A stretch of 64,000 nucleotides of DNA from Hyphomicrobiaceae bacterium (GCA_023384095.1 JAHDXT010000014.1:27607-91606), one strand, 5' to 3'; counted from the stretch's first letter, positions 10,052 to 19,006 are shown. Translations and numbers: made by a program. The notes: generated by a model from the letters alone, not told the origin.

Positions 10052-10594
10052 ATGATCCCTCGCAGCTTGCTGGCCGCATCTCTTGCCACTGGTCTCGCAA
10101 CATTCAGCTTTCCCGTGCTGAGCGTGGAGTTCTCGATACCCGAACCGCTCGCGGCGGATCACAAGGCGATCCATTCCCAGCTCCAGGCCGCCACTCGGAA
10201 GACGGGGCGAACCGGCGAGGCCGCCACCGCAGCCATGCGGGTGCTGGAGCCCCATTTTGAGAAGGAGGAGCGGTTTGCGTTACCGCAGCTCGGACTGCTT
10301 CCGACGCTTGCCGGTCAGCCGCTGTCCAGCGGACAGGCCGACCTCACACCGGAGGTGCGCAAGGAGCTGATCGCGCGGACGGATCGGCTGCGGAGCGAGC
10401 TGCCGCAGATGCTCGCCGAGCACAAGGAAATCGAGGCAGCACTCGACAACATGGAAAAGGTTGCCGCTGCCGAAAACCAACAGGATGCAGCCGCGCTCGC
10501 ACGCGAGATCCGCACCCACGCCAAGGAGGAAGAGCTCATCCTCTACCCCGCCGCGCTTCTGGCCGGGGAATACGCCAAACAACAGCAACGCTGA
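10052..10594 (+). CDS. Exported hemerythrin-like (HHE) protein
   Basis: A 180-residue protein. A hydrophobic N-terminus (about residues 4-24) suggests export, and an HHE four-helix bundle follows. His and Glu ligands for a di-iron site are visible in DHKAIHSQL, LEPHFEKEER, AEHKEIEAAL and THAKEEELILYP. The ATG at 10052 is chosen for the upstream GAGGAG. A GTG at 10019 would give a longer form without a signal-like start. HHE proteins bind oxygen or sense iron, oxygen or NO. Its place between lemA and the HtpX-like gene is unusual, but gaps of 201 and 405 bases argue against tight co-transcription. Confidence 0.85.
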   Translation: MIPRSLLAASLATGLATFSFPVLSVEFSIPEPLAADHKAIHSQLQAATRKTGRTGEAATAAMRVLEPHFEKEERFALPQLGLLPTLAGQPLSSGQADLTPEVRKELIARTDRLRSELPQMLAEHKEIEAALDNMEKVAAAENQQDAAALAREIRTHAKEEELILYPAALLAGEYAKQQQR

Positions 10595-10999
10595 GCTGCG
10601 GTTGCCCTCCGCCCCGAAGCAAATACTCGCAGGCCAGGGCAGAAAGAGCGTGCCTGGCGGTGAACGCCGCTCCGGAACCGTCGCGGCGGCGTGAGCTCGC
10701 TGGGAGCGGTCTCCGGCAGCGATCCGCCGTCACCCTGCAATCGAGCCCGGCGTTCGGACGTCGGCGGTTTCGCCTCTGGTCCCAGGCGTGGCACGCTCGG
10801 GCTTCCAAATCAGAGCTTCAGCAAGGCGAACTCGACGACGCATGGTGACATCTTCTATTGTCCGGCTCCCAAGCCGGTCGACGACTGGGCACAATGGAGT
10901 GCGGTACCCCATCGTGTATGCTTGCCGATCAAAGAGCGGTACGGGTCCGAGCCCGGTCAATCTCTGATCGGATCGCTCTGCGGGAGGCGATGACGCCCC
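10595..10999. other. Intergenic region with no feature recognised
   Basis: A 405-base gap between the hemerythrin-like gene and the M48 protease gene. Short open frames cover it on both strands, but none has a credible ribosome site or recognisable protein. The part 10840-10930 is slightly lower in GC and may hold the protease promoter. Confidence 0.4.
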
Positions 11000-12028
11000 A
11001 TGTTCCGTGCCTACGGGCTCTATTCGCACATCCGCGCCAACCGCATCCGCTCGGTGCTGCTGCTCGTCGGCTTCGTGGCGCTGCTGCATGCGCTGCTCTA
11101 TTCGCTGCTGCTGGTCGTCAACGCGTTCGGCGGGGGCGAGATCGACGAGATCATGGCCCGCGCCGCCGACCAGTTCGCCGGGTCGTGGCCGGTGGCCATG
11201 GCGGCGGCGTTGGTCTGGTTCGCGATCTCCTGGCTCTTCCACCAGCGCCTCGTCAGCTATGCCACAGGCGCCCACGGCATCACCCGCAGGGAGGCGCCGA
11301 AGCTCTACAATGTGCTGGAAAATCTCTGCATCTCGCGCGGCATCCCGATGCCGGCGCTGCAGATCATCGAGACCCCTGCCCTCAACGCCTATGCCGCGGG
11401 GCTCAAGGAGGGGCAGTACGTTATCGCCGTGACGCGCGGGCTCGTCGACACTCTGTCCGACGACGAGCTGGAAGCGGTGCTCGGCCACGAGCTGACGCAC
11501 ATCCGCAACCGCGACACCCAGCTCATGGTGATCGCCATCATTTTCGCCGGCATTTTCGCGTTCTTCGCCGACCTGACGGTCAGGAGCTGGAACTTCCCCT
11601 ACGGCGTCTGGCCGCGCGGCGACGGCCGGCGCGAAAGCCGGGGCGGGCGGGACGGCGGCGGGGCGGTGCTGGCGATCCTCATCGCCATCGCCATCGTGCT
11701 GATCTCGTGGGGGTTGTCGACGCTGATCCGTTTCGCCCTGTCGCGCTCGCGCGAGTACCTGGCCGACGCCGGCTCCGCCGAGCTGACGAAGAACCCGGAC
11801 GCCATGATCCGGGCGCTGCGCAAGATCGAGAGCAACGCCAAGCTCGACGTGCCGTCGCGGATGGAGGCATTCTTCATCGAGAACCCGTTGCGGGGCTCGG
11901 GCGCCTCTCTGCTGTCCACGCACCCGTCGATCGACGATCGCGTGGCGGCGCTCGAGCAATATGCCGGTGGCGTGGACCTGGCAGTGAGCGCTCAAAACGG
12001 AGATAGGGAGCCAGACCCGACGGTCTGA
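11000..12028 (+). CDS. HtpX-like M48 zinc metalloprotease, membrane-bound
   Basis: A 342-residue protein with two N-terminal membrane segments (about residues 18-40 and 63-82), the zinc motif HELTH at 163-167, two further hydrophobic segments (about 173-192 and 223-245), and a downstream SREYLADAGSAEL that supplies the third zinc ligand Glu. This is the HtpX layout, a quality-control protease of the inner membrane, though with a different N-terminus and a Gly/Arg-rich linker near residues 203-220. Its last seven or so codons (ending EPDPTV) are encoded within a dispersed palindromic repeat, so the C-terminus may have been extended by repeat insertion. Confidence 0.92.
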   Translation: MFRAYGLYSHIRANRIRSVLLLVGFVALLHALLYSLLLVVNAFGGGEIDEIMARAADQFAGSWPVAMAAALVWFAISWLFHQRLVSYATGAHGITRREAPKLYNVLENLCISRGIPMPALQIIETPALNAYAAGLKEGQYVIAVTRGLVDTLSDDELEAVLGHELTHIRNRDTQLMVIAIIFAGIFAFFADLTVRSWNFPYGVWPRGDGRRESRGGRDGGGAVLAILIAIAIVLISWGLSTLIRFALSRSREYLADAGSAELTKNPDAMIRALRKIESNAKLDVPSRMEAFFIENPLRGSGASLLSTHPSIDDRVAALEQYAGGVDLAVSAQNGDREPDPTV

Positions 12029-12032
12029 CCCC
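12008..12032. repeat. Palindromic GGGTCAGACCC-type repeat, copy 1
   Basis: Inverted arms reading CCAGACCCG and CGGTCTGACC, overlapping the end of the M48 protease gene. It is one of six copies of the same palindrome in the window (others near 19792, 24988, 38745, 45071 and 63641). Confidence 0.7.
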
Positions 12033-12062
12033 GAATTCCGGATGGCGGATGCTTCTCGGCGC

Positions 12063-12605
12063 TCACTGGGTGCAGGGCACCGAGATGGTCATGCCGACGT
12101 TGGCGAAATAGCGCTTGCACTCGAGCTTGGCCGGCGCCTCGTCGGATGTGGCGGTATCGGTTACCGTCGTATTGGCAGCCGTCTTCAGCGGGGTCGTCGC
12201 ATCGGCGCTCTCGACCGGCTTCGTGCTGTCGGCGGCAAGCGCGTCCGTCTTCTTCTTCTCAGCCGCCGCGGCGAGCGCGGCAGCCGCCGCTGCTTTCCTC
12301 CGTTCCGCGGCCGCAGCCTTCATGGCGGCCTCCGCGGCTGCCTGCTCCTTCCGGGCCCTGGCCGCGGCCGCGATCGCCGCTGCCCGCTCGCGCTTCAGAC
12401 GCGCGGCCTCGATGGCCTTCGCCCGGCGCAGAGCCCTGTAGTGGTCGACCTGATGGTGGCGTTGGGCATGGTGATGGCCGCCGCCGGCGGTGAAGACGCC
12501 GATCGGGAAGCCGAAGCCGATGCGCAACCCGGCTTGCGCGGCAGGAGCCGCCAGGGTCGCCGCAGCCACGATGCCGGTCGCCAGAGCGATGATCTTCGTG
12601 TTCAT
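12063..12605 (-). CDS. Exported Ala/Lys-rich coiled-coil protein of unknown function
   Basis: A 180-residue protein not assigned to a family. A signal peptide (residues 1-25, ending AQA) is followed by a short Gly/His-rich stretch (GGGHHHAQRHHQVDH, about 41-55), then about 65 residues of Ala with Lys, Arg and Glu likely to form a long helix or coiled coil, then a Thr/Ala linker, and a C-terminal segment with two Cys (LECKRYFANVGMTISVPC) that could form a disulfide. Low-complexity Ala-rich ORFs can be artefacts in GC-rich DNA. The clean signal peptide, the upstream AGGA site and the ordered C-terminus argue that it is real. Confidence 0.72.
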   Translation of the reverse strand: MNTKIIALATGIVAAATLAAPAAQAGLRIGFGFPIGVFTAGGGHHHAQRHHQVDHYRALRRAKAIEAARLKRERAAAIAAAARARKEQAAAEAAMKAAAAERRKAAAAAALAAAAEKKKTDALAADSTKPVESADATTPLKTAANTTVTDTATSDEAPAKLECKRYFANVGMTISVPCTQ

Positions 12606-12716
12606 GACAGTCCTCCATCAATCAGGGCGTCTTGCCGAGGTTTCATCCGTTGAGTGCCATCATGGGGCCAGATGCCTCGGCGGACTGTTCCCCGGGGTAC
12701 AGGGCTCTGAATTTTT

Positions 12717-13607
12717 TCAAGCCGCCGGCCGCGAGGCGCCGCCGCGGATCGGGCTGACCTGCGCGGCCCGGATCGTCGCAGCTCTCGCAGCGCGGTCCTC
12801 GATCCGCTGGCGCACATCGGCCGCGAACCGGCTGGTGCGCTCCATCACGACGTGCCGTTGACGGTCGAGCGTGACGACGTGATAGCTGTCCTCCAGCACC
12901 ACCGTTTCGACGCTGCCGCAGAGAGACTTCTGCAGATGGAAGGCGTTGCGCAGGCTCGCGCGGTCGTCGTCGCGCGGATGCAGCAGCAGGACGGGCTGGC
13001 CGATGCGGCCGAGCGAACGGCGGACGGTGCCCGCCAGCCAGCGCAGCTCCAGCATGGAGCGGCCGGGCGTGCTGAGCTGGCCGGCCTGAGAGCTGTCGCC
13101 GCTCTGGATCGCCGCCGTCACGAGCCCGCGCACGCGCGGATCCTTGATGCCGTAGGGCTCCCGCTCGTCGAAATCGATGAGATCGGCGACCCGCCGGTGC
13201 CAGACGAGCCCGAACAGCCGCGCGTACCAGGGGATGCCCCAGCCGTCGAGCTGCAGCGTCGGCGCATACAATGCGAGGCCGTGAACGGTGTCCGGCCGCT
13301 CGGACGCGAGATGGAGGGCCAGCACGGCTCCCATCGACAGACCCCCTACGATGACGACGTCGCATTCCTGAAGCAGCCGGTCGTGGGCCTCGACGACGCT
13401 GGCGTACCAGTCCTGCCAGCGGGTCGCCTTGAGGTCCTCGGCGGTGCCGCAGTGGCCGGCGAGCTGCGGGCAGGAAACCGTGTAGCCGGCGCGCGCCAGC
13501 CCGACCGCAACGAAGCGCATTTCGATCGGTGTGCCGCCCAGGCCGTGGATGAGCAGGACGCCGGTACGGCCGCCGGACATGTGCAGGCTGCGGTCGATGA
13601 TGCTCAT
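12717..13607 (-). CDS. Alpha/beta hydrolase, carboxylesterase/lipase type
   Basis: A 296-residue protein. The oxyanion motif HGLGGTP is at 21-27, the nucleophile is Ser91 in GLSMG, a likely Asp lies in LLHPRDDDRAS, and the His is in the late segment DSYHVVTLD. The layout resembles Est30-type carboxylesterases and monoacylglycerol lipases, with a cap between the nucleophile and the acid. There is no signal peptide, so it is cytoplasmic. The substrate is unknown. It is divergent from the TRAP operon across a 361-base gap. Confidence 0.88.
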   Translation of the reverse strand: MSIIDRSLHMSGGRTGVLLIHGLGGTPIEMRFVAVGLARAGYTVSCPQLAGHCGTAEDLKATRWQDWYASVVEAHDRLLQECDVVIVGGLSMGAVLALHLASERPDTVHGLALYAPTLQLDGWGIPWYARLFGLVWHRRVADLIDFDEREPYGIKDPRVRGLVTAAIQSGDSSQAGQLSTPGRSMLELRWLAGTVRRSLGRIGQPVLLLHPRDDDRASLRNAFHLQKSLCGSVETVVLEDSYHVVTLDRQRHVVMERTSRFAADVRQRIEDRAARAATIRAAQVSPIRGGASRPAA

Positions 13608-13968
13608 GATCTCAATCCCTCTTCTTTGCGTCCTTCGGGCGACGCCTCATGACGACGGAGAGTAGATCGTCCTTCCCTCCGCTTCTGTTCCGCGGGTGAC
13701 TTCGACAGAGAAATGCATATGGATCGTCCGGAGAGGTTGGGAGCCGCCCTTGGCGACGCGCCATCGGGCCGCCAGGCGCGCCGGATTCCGGGACTTTCAG
13801 ACTTTCGTATGAGCGCCCTTTTCTGCCGTATCGAGGCGGCTGTCGCCGCTTGTCGAATTCTGCAGGCTGTGCAAAGTGGTGCTGGAGCTGCCGCTAGATA
13901 TTTCCGAGCACCGGCGGCCATTGGCCGGCGCGGCTCCGCCGCCGCCATTTCCCTAGGGAGGTTCGAGC
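13608..13968. other. Divergent intergenic region before the TRAP operon
   Basis: A 361-base gap between the hydrolase start and the TRAP binding-protein start. It should hold promoters for both directions. Apart from the GGGAGG ribosome site just before 13969, I see no clear motif, repeat or small gene. Confidence 0.4.
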
Positions 13969-15105
13969 ATGACCAACAAGAAATCGAAGGGCGCCACGAC
14001 CAGGCGCAAATTTCTCGCCGGGGCCGCGCTCACCGGAGCTGCGACGATCGCCATGCCCCAGGTCTCGCGGGCGCAGACCACCACGCTGAAGATGCAGGGC
14101 TCCTGGGGCGCCCAGGACATCCTCAACGAGTTCGCCCAGGACTACGTCTCCATGGTCAACGCCATGGGCGGCGGCCGCCTCAAGATCGACTACCTGAACG
14201 CAGGCGCCGTCGTGAAGCCGTTCTCCGTGCAGGACGGCGTGCACGCAGGCGTGCTGGACGGCGCCCACACCGTGCCCGCCTACTGGTACGGCAAGCACCG
14301 CGCCGCCTCGCTGTTCGGCACCGGGCCGGCCTATGGCTTCAACGGCAGCCAGCTTCTCGGCTGGATCCATTACGGCGGCGGCCAGGAGCTCTATGACGAG
14401 CTGGTGCAGAAGGTCCTCAACCTGAACGTCGTCGGCTTCTTCGCGACCGCAATGCCGACCCAGCCGCTCGGCTGGTACAAGAACGAGGTCAAGGGTCCCG
14501 AGTCCCTGAAGGGCCTGAAGTTCCGCACCGTCGGCCTCGCCACCAACATGTTCCAGGCCATGGGCGTCAGCGTCGCCCAGCTCCCCGGGCCGGAGATCCT
14601 GCCGGCGATGGAACGGGGCGTCATCGAGGCGTTCGAGTTCAACAATCCGACCTCGGACCGGCGCTTCGGCGCTCAGGACGTGGCGAAGCTCTACTACCTG
14701 GGCTCCTATCACCAGGCGGCCGAGGCTTTCGAGATCATGTTCAACAAGAGCAAGTACGAAAGCCTGCCGAAGGAGCAGCAGGCCATCCTGCGCCATGCCG
14801 CCAAGTCAGCCGCTGCCGACAACGAGTGGAAGGCCTGGGACAGCTACTCGAAGGACCTCGCGGAACTGATCGAGAAGGACAAGGTGCAGATCAAGCGCAC
14901 CCCGACATCGGTCTTCCAGGCCCAGCTCAAGGCCTGGGACCAGGTGGAGGCCGAGCTGGTGAAAGACCCCGCCCAGGGGCCGTTCATCAAGAAGGTGCTC
15001 GACAGCCAGAAGGCCTGGGCGAAACGGGTCGGCTTCTATTTCTTCAATAACGACGCCGACTACAAGACCGCCTACGAGCACTACTTCGGCCCGCTCAAGA
15101 CCTAG
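13969..15105 (+). CDS. TRAP transporter substrate-binding protein, DctP/TakP type
   Basis: A 378-residue periplasmic binding protein. The N-terminus carries a twin-arginine signal (RRKFLAGAALTG, cleavage near VSRAQ), so it is probably exported folded. The DctP fold follows, with GAHTVPAYWYGKHRA, the GWIHYGGGQELYDEL segment, and FRTVGLATNMFQAMGVS around the conserved ligand-binding Arg. GPEILPAMERGVIEAFEFN is the family's closing motif. The pattern resembles TakP-like proteins that bind small organic (often 2-oxo) acids, but the ligand cannot be fixed. It is the first gene of a four-gene operon with both permeases and an amidase. Confidence 0.92.
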   Translation: MTNKKSKGATTRRKFLAGAALTGAATIAMPQVSRAQTTTLKMQGSWGAQDILNEFAQDYVSMVNAMGGGRLKIDYLNAGAVVKPFSVQDGVHAGVLDGAHTVPAYWYGKHRAASLFGTGPAYGFNGSQLLGWIHYGGGQELYDELVQKVLNLNVVGFFATAMPTQPLGWYKNEVKGPESLKGLKFRTVGLATNMFQAMGVSVAQLPGPEILPAMERGVIEAFEFNNPTSDRRFGAQDVAKLYYLGSYHQAAEAFEIMFNKSKYESLPKEQQAILRHAAKSAAADNEWKAWDSYSKDLAELIEKDKVQIKRTPTSVFQAQLKAWDQVEAELVKDPAQGPFIKKVLDSQKAWAKRVGFYFFNNDADYKTAYEHYFGPLKT

Positions 15106-15194
15106 CAGCCGTCCTCGCGGCTCATCGGCCGGGCCCAGACATGTGCCCGGCCGATAGTGCATGCCGAATCAACCCTGTTTCTGCGAGACGATCC

Positions 15195-15803
15195 GTGGTC
15201 GGTTTCCTCCTCTTCATCGACCGGCTCAGCGCGGGTGTGGGCAAAGCGTTCAGCTGGTGCATCATCGTCCTGACGTTCGGCACCTGCTACGAGGTGTTCA
15301 TGCGCTACATCCTGCGGGCGCCGACGAGCTGGGCGTTCGACGTGGCCTACTGCATGTACGGCGCGCTGTTCCTCATGGCCGGCGCCTATACCCTCTCGCG
15401 CAACGGTCACGTGCGTGGCGACGTCGTTTATCGCCTGCTCCCGGTCAAAACCCAGGCCGGGGTCGATCTCGCTCTCTACGTTCTGTTCTTCTTTCCGGGA
15501 TTTCTTGCCCTTCTCGTTTGGGGCTACCCGTACGCGCTCACGTCTTTCACGATTCGAGAGGTGTCCATCTACAGCCCGGCCGGAATGCCGATCTGGCCGC
15601 TGAAAGCGCTGATCCCGACCGCGGCCGTGTTCATGCTGCTGCAGGGCGTCGCCGAGGCGATCCGCTGCGTGATCTGCCTGCGCGACGGGGCCTGGCCGCA
15701 ACGTCTGCACGACGTGGAGGAGCTGGAATCCGCCATCCTGGCCGATGAGGAGGCGCGAGCGCGGCTCGCTGAGCAGCACGCCGCCGGAGGCGCAGCCCGA
15801 TGA
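15195..15803 (+). CDS. TRAP transporter small permease (DctQ)
   Basis: A 202-residue membrane protein with four predicted membrane segments (about residues 15-35, 45-70, 88-112 and 130-155), as expected for DctQ. Family features are the FxRYxL-type EVFMRYILRAPTSWAFD and the NGHVRGDVVYRLL loop. The GTG at 15195 is preferred because it gives the usual short N-terminus, and an ATG at 15141 would add 18 polar residues. It overlaps the large permease by 4 bases (ATGA). Confidence 0.88.
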   Translation: MVGFLLFIDRLSAGVGKAFSWCIIVLTFGTCYEVFMRYILRAPTSWAFDVAYCMYGALFLMAGAYTLSRNGHVRGDVVYRLLPVKTQAGVDLALYVLFFFPGFLALLVWGYPYALTSFTIREVSIYSPAGMPIWPLKALIPTAAVFMLLQGVAEAIRCVICLRDGAWPQRLHDVEELESAILADEEARARLAEQHAAGGAAR

Positions 15804-17122
15804 CCAATCCAGAAATCGGCATGCTGATGCTGGGGCTGTTCATCTTCGTCATCCTGCTCGGATTCCCGATCGCCTTTACGCTCATCGCGATGGCCATCTT
15901 CTTCGGCTACTACGCGATGGAGTTGCGCATTTTCGACCTGCTGGTCACCAATACCGCCGACGTCATGCAGAACGACGTGCTGACGGCGGTGCCGCTGTTC
16001 CTGTTCATGGGCTACGTGGTCGAGCGCTCCAACATCCTCGACCGCCTGTTCCATTCGATCCAGATGGCGGCCAGGAACGTGCCGGGATCGCTCGCCGTCG
16101 CGACGCTGATCACCTGCGCGCTGTTCGCCACGGCGACCGGGATCGTGGGCGCCGTCGTCACCCTGATGGGTCTGCTCGCCTTCCCGGCCATGCTGCGCGC
16201 CGGATACGACACCAGGCTGGCGGCCGGCGTGGTCTGTGCCGGCGGCTGCCTCGGCATCATGATCCCGCCCAGCGTGCTCCTCATTCTTTACGGAGCCACG
16301 ACGGCCACCTCGGTCGTGAAGCTCTACGCGGCGGCCTTCGGGCCGGGATTCCTGCTTGCAGGTCTCTACATCGTCTATGTGATCGCACGGGCGATGATCA
16401 ATCCGAAACTGGCGCCCAAGCCCCCCGATCTGGCGAAGCACATTCCTCTGTCGCAAGTCGTGTACGCACTGCTGACGTCGTTCTTTCCGCTCGCCATTCT
16501 GATCCTGTCGGTGCTCGGCGCGATCCTGTTCGGTCTCGCCACACCGTCGGAAGCGGCGGCGGTGGGGGCGGCCGGATCCCTGGTGCTGGCGGCGTGCTAT
16601 CGGGCGCTGTCGTTCGAGCGCATGAAGGAGGCCGTGTATCTCACCGCCCGCACCTCGGCGATGGTCTGCTTCCTGTTCATCGGATCCTGGACCTTCTCCT
16701 CCGTGTTCTCCTACCTCGGCGGCCACGAGGTGATCGAGCACTGGGTGAAGGCGATGAACCTGTCGCCGACGATGTTCCTCATCCTCGCCCAGATCATCAT
16801 CTTCCTGCTCGGCTGGCCGCTGGAGTGGACGGAGATCATCATCATTTTCGTTCCGATCTTCCTGCCGCTGTTGAAGACCTTCAATATCGACCCGATCATC
16901 TTCGGCATTCTGGTCGCCCTCAATATCCAGACATCCTTCAATACGCCGCCCATGGCCATGGCCGCGTACTATCTGAAGGGTATCGCGCCACCGCACGTGA
17001 AGCTGACGGATATCTTCGCGGGCTCGCTCCCGTTCGTGTTCCTGGTGTTCATCACCATGGCGATGGTCTACATTTTCCCGGAGATCGCGCTGTGGCTGCC
17101 GAACAAGCTATACGGGAACTGA
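15800..17122 (+). CDS. TRAP transporter large permease (DctM)
   Basis: A 440-residue protein with about twelve hydrophobic segments and the DctM signatures: MGYVVERSNI, ATGIVGAVVTLMG, CAGGCLGIMIPPSVLLILYG and, late, LNIQTSFNTPPMAMAAYYLKG. It carries out Na+-driven uptake of the solute delivered by the binding protein, together with the small permease. It starts inside the stop of that gene and ends 4 bases before the amidase start, so all four genes are likely one transcript. Confidence 0.95.
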   Translation: MTNPEIGMLMLGLFIFVILLGFPIAFTLIAMAIFFGYYAMELRIFDLLVTNTADVMQNDVLTAVPLFLFMGYVVERSNILDRLFHSIQMAARNVPGSLAVATLITCALFATATGIVGAVVTLMGLLAFPAMLRAGYDTRLAAGVVCAGGCLGIMIPPSVLLILYGATTATSVVKLYAAAFGPGFLLAGLYIVYVIARAMINPKLAPKPPDLAKHIPLSQVVYALLTSFFPLAILILSVLGAILFGLATPSEAAAVGAAGSLVLAACYRALSFERMKEAVYLTARTSAMVCFLFIGSWTFSSVFSYLGGHEVIEHWVKAMNLSPTMFLILAQIIIFLLGWPLEWTEIIIIFVPIFLPLLKTFNIDPIIFGILVALNIQTSFNTPPMAMAAYYLKGIAPPHVKLTDIFAGSLPFVFLVFITMAMVYIFPEIALWLPNKLYGN

Positions 17123-17126
17123 GTCC

Positions 17127-18479
17127 GTGGCCGAGCCGGCGCTGAGCGAGCTGTCTGCGACGGAGGCTCACCGGGAGATCACGCGCGGCGCCCTGTCGGC
17201 CGAGGAATACGTCAGCGCGTGCCTCGACCGGATCGCCGCGCTCGACGGTGACGTGCGGGCCTTCGCGCACCTCGACGCGGCGCACGCGCTTTCGCAGGCG
17301 CAAAGCCTCGACGAGCGGCGGCGCAATGGCCATCCGACCGGCCCTCTGCACGGCATCCCGGTGGCGGTGAAGGACATCTTCGACACCCGGGACTACCCTA
17401 CCGAGAACGGGTCCCCGCTCATGGCCGGCCGACGTCCCCGGGACGATGCGACCGCGGTGGCGCGGCTGCGCGCGGCCGGCGCCGTCATCATCGGCAAAAC
17501 GGTGACGACGGAGCTCGCCTACTTCCATCCCGGGGCAACGCGCAATCCGCACGACCTCGGGCGCACGCCGGGCGGCTCGTCATCGGGCTCCGCGGCGGCT
17601 GTCGCCGCCGGCATGGTGCCGCTGGCACTCGGCTCGCAGACCAACGGCTCCGTGATCCGGCCGGCGTCCTTCTGCGGCGTGTTCGGCGCCAAGCCCAGCC
17701 ACGGCCTCGTCTCCCGCGGCGGCGTGCTCGCGCTGTCCCGCACGCTCGACCACGTCGGCGTCTTCGCGCGCACGCTGGACGACGTGGCTCTCCTCCTCGA
17801 CGTGCTGGCCGGCCACGATCCGCGCGATCCAGATACCCGCCCCGTGGCGTCGCCCAACTTCCGCGCCACCCTGGCCGAGCCTCCGCCCCTGCCGCCCAAG
17901 TTCGCGCTGGTGAGGACGCCGATGTGGGACAGAGCCGAGCCATCCACGCGCGCCATGCTCGAGGACCTCGTCGCCGGGCTCGGCGACGCCGCCGGCATCG
18001 TCGCGCTGCCGGAGGTGTTTGCGGATGCCTGGGATGCGCAGCGCGCGGTCATGGCGGCCGACATGGCGCACAACCTCGGAAAGGTGGTCGACCGCGGCAG
18101 CAAGGAGGCGTCGAGCCCCCGCCTGCGCGAGTTCCTCGACGAGGGCCGCCGGGTTCCCGCAGTCGAATACCTCGCAGCACACGGGCTGCGCGCGCGGCTC
18201 ATCGCCGGCCTGGCGAGCGTGTTCGACCACTACGACGCGATCATCACGCCGGCCAGCATCGGTGGCGCACCGAAGTCGCTGGAGTCGACCGGAGACCCGG
18301 TTTTCTGCACGTTGTGGACGCTGACCGGCTCGCCGGCGTTGTCCCTGCCGGTGCTGCAAGATCCCGACGGCATGCCCCTCGGCCTGCAGCTCGTCGGTCC
18401 GGTCGGTGACGACGCGCGCCTGTTGCGCACGGCGCGGGCGCTGCTCGACCTGCTTTCTGACCAGAGTCCTTCCGGTTGA
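17127..18479 (+). CDS. Amidase signature family hydrolase
   Basis: A 450-residue amidase. The Ser-cisSer-Lys triad is visible: Lys82 in VAVKDIFD, cis-Ser in GGSSSGSAAAVAAG (about 151-152) and nucleophile Ser175 in QTNGSVIRPASFCG. The usual TGGSIRxPA is altered to TNGSVIRPA, seen in one branch of the family. The start is a GTG 4 bases after the dctM stop. Its position at the end of a TRAP operon suggests that the transported solute is an amide or that the enzyme acts on an early product of it. The substrate is not known. Confidence 0.92.
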   Translation: MAEPALSELSATEAHREITRGALSAEEYVSACLDRIAALDGDVRAFAHLDAAHALSQAQSLDERRRNGHPTGPLHGIPVAVKDIFDTRDYPTENGSPLMAGRRPRDDATAVARLRAAGAVIIGKTVTTELAYFHPGATRNPHDLGRTPGGSSSGSAAAVAAGMVPLALGSQTNGSVIRPASFCGVFGAKPSHGLVSRGGVLALSRTLDHVGVFARTLDDVALLLDVLAGHDPRDPDTRPVASPNFRATLAEPPPLPPKFALVRTPMWDRAEPSTRAMLEDLVAGLGDAAGIVALPEVFADAWDAQRAVMAADMAHNLGKVVDRGSKEASSPRLREFLDEGRRVPAVEYLAAHGLRARLIAGLASVFDHYDAIITPASIGGAPKSLESTGDPVFCTLWTLTGSPALSLPVLQDPDGMPLGLQLVGPVGDDARLLRTARALLDLLSDQSPSG

Positions 18480-18501
18480 GATCGAAACGTCCAGGTCCCC
18501 C

Positions 18502-18620
18502 CGGCCGGAATGACACGGGGGACGACCTGGCAAAGTTGTCATCCAGGCCGCAGCAGCCGCGGTTGTGCGCGGCTGCGAAGAGCCCAGGGCAGAAGATAGT
18601 TGTCGTGTGCCGTGTCCGAT
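18502..18620 (+). repeat. Dispersed 120-140 base repeat (family B), copy 1
   Basis: The core is GGCCGGAATGAC..GGGGACGACCTGGCAAAGTTGTCATCCAGGCC with inverted GGATGACA/TGTCATCC arms, then CGCAGCAGCCGCGGTTGTG and a CCCAGGGC..CCGTGTCCGAT flank. Two longer copies lie at about 24671-24870 (same strand) and 38772-38912 (opposite strand). Confidence 0.8.
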
Positions 18621-18637
18621 GAATCCGGGTCGCGGGT

Positions 18638-18826
18638 CTAACGGCCGTTTCCGCGATGGCGCCGGAAAAGCGGGACGAAGGCATCTTGCCAGAACGCGAT
18701 CGCCATGAGGACGATGCCGAGGATCGAGACGATCCACAATGGCGTCTCGGCGAGCTTGACAGCGATCGCGGAGAGAAATGCAACCATCAGCGCCATTCCG
18801 ACGATCGCGGAAATCGCATCTGCCAT
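18638..18826 (-). CDS. Small two-segment membrane protein, hypothetical
   Basis: A 62-residue protein with two hydrophobic helices (about residues 4-24 and 30-48), a short loop between them (KLAETPLW), and a strongly basic tail (FRRHRGNGR) that should stay in the cytoplasm. An AGGGAGA site precedes the ATG. I do not recognise the family. A similarly built 63-residue gene lies at 19434-19625 on the same strand, but the two do not align well. Confidence 0.65.
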   Translation of the reverse strand: MADAISAIVGMALMVAFLSAIAVKLAETPLWIVSILGIVLMAIAFWQDAFVPLFRRHRGNGR

Positions 18827-19006
18827 GGAGTCGTGTCTCCCTCGCCCGGCGGGCGTTCGCCTCTTGTTTGTCCTGCAGCCGGATCATATTGCATCGGCTC
18901 GCCGGGAGCAAAGGCGATTGCGACCCCATGCCCTTTCCGAGACCGAATGCACGGCGTGACGCGTCATCGTCTGTCGGTTAGACTTTTGCGATCCGGAGGG
19001 ACGACC

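Noticed and set aside
10730..11995. Minus-strand frame opposite the M48 protease, and a possible transposase fragment near 10740-10900
   Set aside because: The long frame is antisense to a protease with an intact zinc site. The end segment (ALIWKP) has no supporting motif or terminal repeats.
13713..14396. Plus-strand frame overlapping the TRAP binding-protein start
   Set aside because: It is in a different frame from the well-supported binding protein and has no recognisable features.
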